Origin: Limonium bicolor
Lineage: Eukaryota; Streptophyta; Magnoliopsida; Caryophyllales; Plumbaginaceae
Direction of reading: 5' to 3'
DNA length: 64,000 bases
Assembly (NCBI GenBank): GCA_023374045.1
Contig: CM041781.1
Span: forward strand, 145,196,982 to 145,260,981
Below, in pieces: positions 48,116-59,202 of the stretch; position 1 is the first letter of the stretch; the number at the start of each line of letters is the position of its first letter. Position numbers and translations under genes: made by a program. A model generated the notes under the pieces. It did not search any database. It was not told the DNA's origin and saw nothing but the letters and a program-made list of their open reading frames with translations.

Positions 48116-49630
48116 TGAAATACCCCAAACTTATTAAACATGGATTAAATATCTAATCATATTAATCAAGGCTTAAACATGCCTTAAAAGTCAACTGAGA
48201 ACAACAGTGGTCAACATAAAACAAGATATTGCACCCTTTGACTGTTAAGGGTAAATAAATACCCAAATGAACTATGTAGGACCCAAAAAATTGTCCTAAG
48301 TCTATTAACATAATATTAAACATATTATAACCGTTGGAAAACACTCCAACACAAAGAAAAACATTTACATGCTTCGAGGTCAAAAAGGGAAAAAAGGTGC
48401 TCTAGGAAAACCCTAAAGGTCTAATGACCTCTAAATGATATAAAATTGAATTACATGATCAAATATCATGTAAGGAACACAACAAGACTGTTTTCAAAGA
48501 AAACAAAGCTCAGAAACACCAGGCAACACAAAATGTGCGCTAAAACTCCTTAAAGCACGTTTTTGTGAAATTGTCTTTTAAATTGGTTTTAAATGGGCTA
48601 AAAGGTTATAAATACCTTTAAATATAATAAAATATCATATTATATGATATTAGGAATTTAATTCCAGAAATTTACGAATTTTTACAAATTTAATATTAAA
48701 ATATTAATAAAACCCTGAAGTGGGCCCCGATGAGTCAAAAATGACCAAGTTTGGTCAATGGGCAATTAATGACCCATTTGCCCTTGTGGAAATCGGCTGG
48801 CAAGGAGGTGGGAAGACAGTATAAGTCTTTGATTGACAATAATGCTACCTAATACAACCAAGAATAGTAAAAAGGTTACTTTCTTACCTTTTTCAATAAT
48901 TAAGCTCATTTCCAAGCTTCCCCCTTCCTCTTGTCCGATTACCTTCATTCCAAACGAGCTCCCTCCCTTCCTTGAAGCTCTCAAATCTGGTTCTTGAGTT
49001 AGGAAGCAGTTCATTCTTAAGCTCTTAAGGTAAGCTTTTAATGTCATTTTTAGCCCTTTTTCTTCATCTCTTCACTACCTACACCTAAATTTCGTGGCTC
49101 ATCTGTTCCTATGGCTTATTCTCAGTGTTATAAGGTTAGAACAAGAGCAAACTCGGTTGAGACCAGTAGAGGGACCAAGGTTGTTCAAATCTACATTTTA
49201 GGTAAAAATGTGCTTTAAGCTCATAACTTTTGATTCCCTTCAAGTTCGGGCTGTGAAACTTTGCTCATAGCCTCATCTTCTTCTCCTTTTCATGTGGAAT
49301 CTGTTGGTTAGCCATTTGGAGCAAGGGTGGCCGAGATCCAAAGGAAATACTCTCTTTTAAGGCATTTTTCCAAGGTAAAACCTAATAACAAGGTAGCACT
49401 TCGAGATCTAACTATTTCCTATGTCAATATGGTGGATTTAACACCTTGTGGTGTGTTTGGTTCAGGTCGAAACCACTTAGAACTTCCCTTGCATTTTTAA
49501 GGTGATTTTTGCCTTAAATCTTACATTAATTATTCCTTATGGTTAAGCTCAAGCTTGGAGTGTAACCATATCTTGTTTTTGTGTATTAAACATGTCTAAA
49601 TCAAGTGGTGAATTTTCCTACAAGTGACCG
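48116..49630 (+). repeat. Truncated 3' LTR of a Tekay-type element
   Basis: TGAAATACCCCAAACTTATT opens an LTR on the + strand. About 1.5 kb follow the family A/C order (the 'ccttaaagcacgttttt' block at 48549, the 'aaggtaaaacc' block at 49373). It stops at 49630, where a family A element on the - strand begins. It resembles family A more than the LTR at 40137, so pairing with element C is probable but not certain. Confidence 0.6.
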
Positions 49631-50017
49631 TGTAACACCCCAACCACCACCGTACACTTAAACATCAATCTGCAGCGGAAATCCCAACTCATCACATTAC
49701 TTAATTCAATGGTGTTCCTCTCCTTCATCCAATCTCTCATTCCTAAACACCAATCTCACACCCGTTACCACCCACTGCTCGCTTACTTTTTTACTCCGAG
49801 CACTACACAATAACAATCCTCTTCCATTTTCAACATTTATAATATACATACATTCCCACTGTGCCGAGTATTTACAAACTAATGCCGATAACAATTTCGG
49901 TCTTACTACGCTTACAATGCTTACGCCATTTAAATGGCTACCCATGTATAAACATCTACCCCGTCCTACTCTCGAACGGCTTCCAGCTCCTTGTACCTGA
50001 AATAGAAAAGGTAGAAA

Positions 50018-50046
50018 AGGGTGGCCCCAAGGGGCTCAGCACCTTT
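50018..50046. other. Conserved hairpin near the LTR 3' end
   Basis: GGTGGCCCC and GGGGCTCAGCACC form an imperfect stem with a short loop. The same structure is at 17965-17990, at about 59588-59613 and, with changed bases, at about 2810-2832 (GACCCCC/GGGGGCTC). It may be a transcript-end or packaging structure. Confidence 0.5.
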
Positions 50047-51613
50047 GCTGGTATGGTAATCCCGCAGCCCACATGCTACCGGGCCACGCACAACTAATTG
50101 TCGTCTTAGCATGCAGTTGATTATAGTTAAATCATGCATACAAGCCATAAACATACAACACATAACATTTCGCCTCAATGGGCTCAACCTATAACCAAAA
50201 CATCCACACTTAACCAACCATCCAATGATTCCTTAAACCTAGAGTGGCTCTCCTCTAAAACGGAGCTACTTCCTTAACGAACGACATGTACCCATTAATC
50301 GGGTTATCCTTAAATGCCTCTTGTCGCAAACTGGGATTCATTTCCATGATCCACACACTCCATATCATACAACACATCTCATTCCTCACATAACAAACAT
50401 AACAACACCTTTCCTGTTTCGACGCACACATGATGACATCGCATTCATTTTAAACATCCAATATATAAATATACCATAGCATAGCAAGGGAATTTGCATA
50501 GCACCATAACATTACATAACACCATAAAATCGGTTCTCACAAGGAACCTTCCACCATAGTTAGTATACCATGTGAGCCTAGGGATTTTTGCCAATCCCAT
50601 GTTAGGCTCGTTACCAACCTCGTTACCGTCCGGTTATATAGAACGGTTAACTTATACCCAAGGTGTGTCGGATATAGTAATCCCAAGCACACCGAAATAA
50701 CATACGCATGCCCCTGTGGCCCGACGTGAGTCAGTAACTAGCTTTGGATAAGCTAAGGGAAGGTAGAAACCAAGTTGGAATACCACCTATACATACACCA
50801 AGAGAGCCGAACCGGATATGATATCGACTCCCGTCCATCACACGCGTGGCCGGAACAACCGGACTCCTCACCCCCCATTAGTACATATACACTTAATAAT
50901 AAGTAGTTAGCGTTCCATTATGGAGCCCTACCACATCCACACACCATACGGTATCATAACCGAGTTAAGCACACAAGGGAGGTTCACACACTTGCTTACA
51001 ACAACAATGTCCAATTAACTCACACATAGCCGTGGTTAGCACGTTCCCAAGGTTTGGGCCGTTAACTCCGAATACCGATCACTCATGTGTTCCTAGATTT
51101 GGTTAGCTAAGGTTTAACACATATTTGAGGTTAAATGGTATCGGAGGCCAAATTCGCCACATAAATGAATTACTATAAAACTCATTTCATGTTTTAATCT
51201 TACAAGGTGGCAAACACTCAAGAAAACATATTGGCATACAAGCCGGTGTAATCCGGTAGGACACAGGTTGCAAGAAAACCATACCTGTCACCGGAGTCCA
51301 CTTTACCACGTCCACTTATGTTCCTCGAGCGATTCTCGAACAACTGTTAACATCACATGTGTTTTATTAACATCGGGGTTTGCTTGATTATTTACTGTCT
51401 AATGCTTATACTTCTCCCCGTTAACTTAGTTACATAACTTAACATTTTAACTTGTTTTACTTTCACATTTATTTATAATTTTTCACCCACTTAATTGTCA
51501 TTAAAACTCACCTAACATGTCCTTAACACCTCATAACATCATTAACCATCAATCCCCATCATTACACATCATTTCCATACCTTAAACAACAATTTTGGTC
51601 CATACAGTGCCTT

Positions 51614-51791
51614 GTCCGAACTTGTGTCCGGACTTCCCAAGTTCGGACACAGTTCGAGAGTAATCCCAGATAGAAACAGTCACGTCCGAACTTGTGTCCG
51701 GACTTCCCAAGTTCGGACACAGTTCGAGAATGAGAAAATCCTTACCCAACAGAGCCTGTCCGAACTTCCATGTCCGGACGGAAGTTCGGAC
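51614..51791. repeat. Palindrome array in LTR copy 4, 3 units of 70 bp
   Basis: Units at 51614, 51684 and 51758. Arm GTCCGAACTT, centre with TCCGGAC, inverted arm AAGTTCGGAC. Confidence 0.9.
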
Positions 51792-54242
51792 ACGGCAAAA
51801 TGCTCAACTTCTACACCTTTAAACACTTAGCCAAATTCCTCCAAAGCCTCCAACACTTATAGTTTATACTCCCTAAGTCCCTTAGTGATGATTCATGCCA
51901 ATTCTAACCATTATACCAAGACATTTCTTCCACACAACATCATCATTCAAACATCCTTCTTACATATCAAAACTCCTTATGTCATTCTTACAATTCCTTT
52001 CCCAAGCTTACACTTCCTCCTTAATTTTTCCAAGTGGTATTTCACCAATATTGACCACTATACCAAGGTGTTTCCTCTACACCTTAACATCATCTCTCAA
52101 ACTTCTTTCTTACTAACTAAACCTCCTTTTTCACATCCCACCTAAACATCACTTATTCCTTGAATATCAACATTATCTAAACCTTAAAAAACTCCTCCAA
52201 GACTTAAATACATTCTCAAAACACATATTGAATTCCTAGAACTTCCAAGACAATGCCTAAATCCTTGCATCCCTCTAAATACCTTAATACATGCTTTCTT
52301 CTCAAGTAAACATTCATTCACCTTTAACACTCCCTAGTTCACCAAAACTTCCTTAAAACACTTAGAACTTCTCACACATCTTCCCAAATTTGGCCATAGC
52401 TTCTCTAGTATATACCCACATCCAAACACTTAGGTTTTTACCTTAATTCATTCAAGAACACCTAAGATCCATCAAGAACATTTTTACACACAAACTTCAC
52501 ATTTAAGCACTACATCACAATATAGTGCATAACTTAAATTGCTTGGCACTTAGGCCCTTAAAAACATGGCTCTTAGGCCCTTAAATTGCATAACCTTAAA
52601 CACTGAATTTCCCACATAAGTAATGCCTTTGACCTGCGAAACACCCAACAATACATATGCCCTTAATAAACTCCTTGAGAGCATTTTACTAGCTCATTTG
52701 CCATTGGCTCCTTAGGTATTTTATTAAGCAAATCAAGCTCATTTTCCTAAGGCATTTAAACTACATTGAGATAGTTGTTTACCTCTTTTTCCTCACAAAC
52801 TTCTTTCTTGTTTCCTTGTAAAACCGGTGGGGTGTTTAGTTGTTTGCCAACTTCTATACAATGTACAAATAATAGAATGAGTATTCAAGCATTATGCTTC
52901 ATCTCATTATAAACCCTAGTTACATATATTATCTTAAGGTATTAAAATGATTGTTTTACCTTGGAATGGAAAGAGAGCTTGAATATATATCAAGAGAGGA
53001 CTCCACCAAGCCCTTGGAAGATTCAAATGAAGCTAAAACAAGCAAGGTAATGACACCATGGTGAGGTTAATTTTCGGCCATGTACTAAAAGGAGAGGAAA
53101 CTTGATTTTTCTTTGAGATTCCTTACCTAGAAGCAAAGGAGAACAATAATATGTGAAAAGGTGAGCTCAAGCTCCATCAATGGTGAATCTCCTTGGCACC
53201 AGAACTGAGTTCTTGAGGATTTGAAAAGGTAGAAGTGTAGAGCTTGCTCCAACTAGAAGAATGGTGGTCTTGGAATTGAATTTGGACCATGGAGCTAGGA
53301 GTTACAAGCATTCAAAGATGGAAAACAATGGTGGTGTTGGTGTTGCTGTATCAGCTCGTAAAAGAGAGCAAGAAGGGAGGCTGGGGTCGTGTGAAATGAA
53401 GGAGGAAAGGAGAAATGAAGATAGAACTTGCTTTAACAAGATATTTGTATTAAAAGGTAACTTTCTCCTTTTTACCTTCCTACCCTTCCTTTCCTTAATT
53501 GCTTTTTACATGGTGGTGACTCACCTTCATAAAAACCGGCCACCATTTAGTTAGAAGGGTGTTTTGGTCTTTGTTGACCAACTTAATCACTTATAACATT
53601 ATATGTTACAAACTAGCTTATAAAAATCACTATTCACCAAAAACAAGGCACATAGAAGTGAAATTTTTGATTTCCCATTGATATAGCCACCCAAATGTGA
53701 TACTATATAGTACACATGTTAATTAAAGAGTAATGATGGACATTTAGCCATTCAAAACTCATTTACAAGACAATTTTTCAAAAACGTGCTTTAAGACTTC
53801 TTAAAGCACATTTTGTGTTTTAACTTGTTTCCAAGCTTGGTTTTCTTTGGTAATTGACTTAATATGTTCATTAACATATAATAAGGCATAGGTATGACCA
53901 TTAGGCCTTATACACACTTATCCCAAGCTTAGAGCACATTTTAGCCCATATTGACCTTAAGGTATTTATTTGTTTTGTTTGGTTTCATTGTCTACCAAAG
54001 TTTCCTAAGGACTTAATTAGCCTTATAAAGTCATAATTAAACATTATCAAGTCTTGGTAGGCTCTTTGGGTCCTAGCCAAGTTCACTCCAAGCTTAGAGC
54101 ATGTTTTTGCTCAAACCGTGTCTTAGTGTTTTATTGTGTTGTACCATGGTTTAAATGGTTCGATTATGTTTCTAAGGCACTTTTTAGCCTTTAAATACCA
54201 TAGTTTAACATTTACACACATACCAAGGTTTGGGGTATTTCA

Positions 54243-54280
54243 ATCTACCCCCCTTAAAAGAACTTCGTCCTCGAAGTTCA
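54243..54280 (-). other. Polypurine tract and adjoining stem-loop
   Basis: TCTACCCCCCTTAAAAG (+ strand) adjoins the LTR; on the element strand it is a purine run priming plus-strand DNA. Next to it GAACTTCG and CGAAGTTC enclose TCCT. The same arrangement closes many Tekay/Del elements. Confidence 0.75.
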
Positions 54281-55633
54281 CATTTCCTCGCATCATTGGA
54301 TTAGAATACGGGAATTACTATAGCCATAAACTTCCATTACCAACCACCCTTTACATCCAACCTCGGACTTAATGGTCCGGGCAACATATCCACATTATAC
54401 ATAAAATATCATACCACATGGTAACCTCGGACTTAATGGTCCGGGTACCTTCACCACACTTGCACTACATAATATCCCTCAGACTCTTAGGTCTGGGTGA
54501 CATAACCACATTTGGACTCGTAGGCCCGGGTAACACAACACATTTAGACTCATAGGCCTTGAGCATACACTTTAGGAGATCAAAGTCAAAATAACCTTTA
54601 TCACACATACCAAACAACATGTCATAGCATGTATATCAAACAGAAATACCTTTTCCATCTCTCCATGGGTTCGAATCCCACGTTGAGTACATATACACAG
54701 TGATCCCGCAGAACCCGGTCGCGATGGACACCTTCTGGTCCCCGTTCCTTTGGGAGATCAAAACATTCATAATTTTTAACATATATACTTCTCATGTCAC
54801 CGGTCCGAAGACAAAGGCTCATACGTCCTCAGCTCGTGAGCAAGTACTACAAAAATATTCTTTACTAGGTTAAGTATAAGAAGATCTTTTATTCAAAATA
54901 TTAATCGATTGTTTGAAAACACTGAAAATCCTTTTGAAAACACACACAACTCCAAGTCCAGTTTATGCTCTTTGTATCTTTCTTAAATGGTTGTTTGTGA
55001 CCACTTACAGGGAGCTTCAAGAGTCATCCAACCCTGATGTGATCAGCATCAGTGTTGAACTATCTTTCCACCCCAATTTGTGTTCGGCTTCCCTTGATCT
55101 CATGATAATCAAGTTTCACCTCCCACCTCTTTTTCAACCAACAACTAATTCAAGCATGTACCATTTTCTATCTTTGAATCCTTCTAGTCATAATCATTAC
55201 ATCTCCAAGGGATAGAACTCCGTCTATCAATCATCACCCAAATCCAACTTAATTCAAGTTACCTAGGAATTTAATTCTCACTAGGTTCTATGTCGGTCTC
55301 AAACTCCTTCATAAATCACAACATTGTATATATATATATACATATATTTTTTTTCAAAATACAATACATGGTTTACATTTATGCACCGGGGTTTTAGTTC
55401 CCCGGGAGTTTCTTTACTCCCTTCCATTTGTACTTCACACACCACTGTTAACAAGATAAACACACTTCCCACAATGGTATTCGCATCTTCTGTGCGCAAT
55501 TACCACAATTTAACCACAAATAAATGCGTATTTATATAACACACGCGCCAACCATCATAACAATTTATTTTTGTGCAATGCACAACATAGTTCACGTACA
55601 CTTGTACGGTAAAACACACTAAGCGGCTTTACG

Positions 55634-55670
55634 CTCTACCCCCCTTAAAAGGGATTACGCCCACGTAATC
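55634..55670 (-). other. Second polypurine tract and stem-loop
   Basis: CTCTACCCCCCTTAAAAGG repeats the tract next to the LTR, and again a stem-loop adjoins it: GATTACG, loop CCCA, CGTAATC. Confidence 0.7.
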
Positions 55671-57779
55671 AATCACTGAGCATTAGCTTAAAACGTTCTG
55701 CCGTCGTGAAGTGTTTTAACTTCCACGCGGTCTATTACACAATGGATTCTGATTAGAGGATCTTAACCATATTGGCGGTTTAGTCCCTAAACCAAGAATT
55801 CGCATTGGAGTTGTAACTCATAACCGGTTTCGGTCCTGGCCTGTGAGGCTTTTAGGCATTGATAACTAGCCATCCATTCATATTCACAACGTATACCCGG
55901 TACCTGACGCATGGGCTCACTGGTTGCGCAACCCTGATAATTATAGAGCTGGTTTGCCCCATTCGTTACTGTTAATGTATTGTACATCTCCAATGTATTA
56001 CCCTTATCTAGGTAACAATGGTTTCTCAACCGGCGCATGGTATCTCTTACCCTGAGCGAATTCGGTGAGTTTCACGATTTTCCATCCACTTCTCCAATAG
56101 TTACAGCGTAAACTACTATGTAATTCACAATGATTGACTTGCTTCTACCGACTTACTGTCGGTTGAGATTGAGCTACTACCTAATGTGTAGTGCTCTCTC
56201 ATTATTTCCCACACCTGGGGTATATCTATACCGACATTTGGTATTTAGTGTTACTGTAGTTATTTACTGTTAATCATGTCTCCACCTTTGGTTTTGTACA
56301 GTATTTTTCATTCCTGCGGCCTTGCATTACCTATGCATCGGCCATTATAACATTATTCCTCCACAATTACCATGCTTCTGATTCCTAGCTATCCCACTTG
56401 ATCATTACTGCGCAAGTGCAATACCAAAACACTCAGTCATACAGAGTGCAGAGGCGTAAACTCTTGACAGTAAATCTCTCATGCGATTGCGATAGGAATT
56501 TACACTGTGTTTTACGAAATTCTTACCACATAATACTTGTCACCGGCTTACTGCTCGGTTCGTTTGCTATCACTTACTGTTGCCTCCACTGGGTTAACTC
56601 ATAACTCTGCTCACTCACCATTTTATCATCTAACAATACCCATACAACGGTCGCTTATTGCGCACCGTATCCTTACTCATTATACAACATCAACTTATAC
56701 TGCATCCGCTATTGTATTAGCTTCCGCTATTATGCTGGGCTTATCTGGCCACTTATTGGTTGGTTTTTGAATATACTACTTTTTTCTTGAGCCTTTATGT
56801 TTCTTGAGCGTTGTTCGCTATTCATTTAGCTTCACACACCTATGGTGATTGCTATCGGACTTATTACTCTTCTTGTGTACACAACTGGCACAATACTTCC
56901 TTTCGTATTATTTTATTCAAATCATCCTGGGGTAATAACAACGTGGTCCATCCTCCACATATTTCTTGAACTAGATTCACATAACTACCGCTCCTGCGGT
57001 CTCACAATATCGAGAGGTATCCCCACTCTTAATGCAGTGGTTCACTTACCACTTTATCCACTTATACTACATAAACTTCTACAATCAATTAAATTTATAT
57101 AACATATCTTGCTTATGGCTTATAAGCCTTATTTGCCTTGAGCTGGGCTCATTGTAGGCTGTCCACACACATGTACCTCTCTATACCATGTTACCTGGTT
57201 AGAGGTTGTATTGGCATCCATGGCAAGGTTGTTGCATCACATTTCCTTTCATGGGATGTCCCTTAGGATTGTCAGTCCGTCTCCTGACAACTTATGTCTA
57301 AACTGGGTGCTGATTTCAACCCTTGTGTTTCAATTATATTGCTTCATCCAACAATGTTTAATCCAAATACCCCTCAAGGATTGTTCCTGAGTGTTATTAA
57401 AATATGCCATTACATCTGGCTTGCACTCATGGGTACATTCCGTTAGCCACGCCTTTTTGCTCCTGATAGTGTAGGTACTCATTCTGGGAGTTTCGTCCCG
57501 TCCATTGCACATTAATGTGTCCACATTAGGCATCTGCCTTACCCTGCTTTCCAGCTATCATGTTTATCCCTGAGGATCCTTAGGACATATGCTATATCTT
57601 TACTCAACAGTTTGTGCACTTCGCACTTCCTAACTCTTAAACATTCCCTTGAAAGGAATTCACTAATCCTTTTAATCTCGTTAACTTAACTGAGTTCCTT
57701 AACTTCAACCATTCCTTGTAATCTCTAGCTCTCGTTTGATTTATACTGTTGACCGTAGACGGAATCGACTACTTCCCGT

Positions 57780-57965
57780 GTTTCGGACTCTACTCGTATA
57801 CATATATGGGGTATCATACTGATACATTACTACTTACCCAACTAACCTATAAGTAGGTCTGTCAGGCCCACATGCTCCTATCGGAGTGCGGTCGTCCCAC
57901 TACACAGTTGGTACACTCGTAGTGTCCGTCACACGCCTAGGTGAAGTACTCTGTTGTCAACTCCT
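57780..57965 (-). other. Conserved non-coding block of the internal region
   Basis: This block matches 5640-5843 in the older element at roughly 75-80 percent by eye, while neighbouring sequence is hard to align. All frames contain stops in one or both copies. On the element strand it lies about 1.2 kb after the primer site. Small hairpins are shared (see findings). Confidence 0.65.
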
Positions 57966-59185
57966 TTATATTGTCCCGTGACAATATTCATTCCTTGCTT
58001 CTCGAACTTAATCGAGGGAAAGTTTGTCCACTGTTGTATCTTTATCAACTGCCCTTGGTTTTACTGGTTTGGTGTAAAAGAAGGTTAGAAAGAAGTGTTG
58101 GTTCGAAAGAAAATCTGGTTTTGAAAAGAAAAAGGGTTTGAATAAGATTAGGTTTGAAAGAAAAATTTCCATGGTTTCACAACATCTTCTTACCTTAGCC
58201 AAGTCTAGCTTTTGCTGACTGTTGTCCTTACAATTACAGAGGTTAGGCTAGCAGGCCCTTCCACTGTTATGACATTCACATTTGACTTTATTGTACTTTT
58301 CCAAGTACTTTGTAGTGGCTATAAATTTTCCGAATAGCCCTGTTATAGCAGCACTTGCTACGGCAAGTGCGCCATGCTAACTGGCTATCAGTTCATCACA
58401 TACCGGTTGTGGTATTGTTTTTATCCGCACTGTCATCAGTGGCCTTGTTGGCCCTCACTGATGTTATTGTCTTGATAATAACTTCTCTAGGTGACTTCTC
58501 ACTGTCTTCGCATGACGATCATCAACTAGGGTGTTTCCCCTTCTGGGAGACCCCTTTGTCTTAGTATTGTATTCTCTTTGTAGCCCGTTCCACGTATTTG
58601 TCGTGGTTACTGAGACTTGTCTCTTGTTTGGGCACTACGTTGTAGTCCCCTTGTCGGTTGGTACACCGTTGGTGTATTATTTATCAACTGCGGTCCCGTA
58701 GACACTTGTCTCGGGTTTCATTAATCCGCTTCTTGCCTGTTGCACGGTTGGTGCGTTGCAAGCTGGTTGTTCTCGACTGCTCAGCATGTCGACCCAGGTT
58801 GCTGGGAATTCTATTCTCTTATACACAAAATTCTTCATTCTTCGCTATTCATGCGGTTAACATCATCCAGATGGTGACCGTCTCCGGGATTCCCAATTTT
58901 CGGGATCTACCGTATGACAGGTTCTCCGTACCCTAAAGGTATTTAATAACAGCCAGATCGGGTATTCCCGAGTATGAGAGTGGACTTCCATCTCTCTGGC
59001 GTTCTTCCCCAAGTTATAAAACAGGGATTGTGGAGGGTGGGATGGATATTGTAGGTTTCCAGTAGTCACTGGTAGTTCCTATCTAGCGTATCTCTCACGC
59101 TATCACTCAACCCTTAACCCAAAGTACTTAAATCCTAACTCGGTACTTCCTAAGCTCGGTAATTCAGTCATCAGAGCGATACTTC

Positions 59186-59197
59186 GCTCTGATACCA
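59186..59197 (-). other. Primer-binding site (initiator tRNA-Met), family A element
   Basis: The reverse complement reads TGGTATCAGAGC and lies five bases (AAAAG) from the LTR, as in element C. It sits in a stem-loop at 59170-59193. Confidence 0.9.
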
Positions 59198-59202
59198 CTT
59201 TT

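Larger units (their letters stand above)
49631..54242 (-). repeat. Family A LTR, copy 4 (4612 bp, - strand)
   Basis: It reads TGTAACACCCC at the left and GGGGTATTTCA at the right on the + strand, that is TGAAATACCCC...GGGGTGTTACA on its own strand. Base by base it looks about 99 percent identical to 59203-63815, apart from a replaced patch at about 49714-49795. A polypurine tract follows at the right. It is inserted in an older LTR; GACCG (49626-49630) is the predicted left target duplication, its partner lying outside the window. Confidence 0.9.
54243..59202 (-). mobile_element. Family A internal region, non-coding (LARD-like)
   Basis: Between two nearly identical LTRs lie 4960 bases with the polypurine tract at the left (54243-54259) and the primer site at the right (59186-59197), so the orientation is - strand. 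No gag or pol motif is visible in any frame; the longest open frames are about 100 codons and unlike Tekay proteins. Long LTRs of 4-5 kb around a conserved non-coding centre define LARDs, which depend on an autonomous relative for all proteins. The tRNA-Met primer site and the FEDEV-type tail before the polypurine tract suggest a Tekay chromovirus as that relative. An AT microsatellite is at about 55326-55345. Confidence 0.75.

Noticed and set aside
53261..53554. Short + strand ORF beginning MVVLELNLDHG, present in LTR copies 3, 4 and 5 (also 30699 and 62836)
   Set aside because: Its conservation equals that of the surrounding LTR, it lies antisense to the element, and the reading frame shifts between copies after about 65 codons.
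54243..59202. Search for gag or pol in the family A internal region
   Set aside because: No zinc knuckle, protease, YxDD or integrase motif could be found in any frame; the longest ORFs (about 100 codons) are compositionally random.
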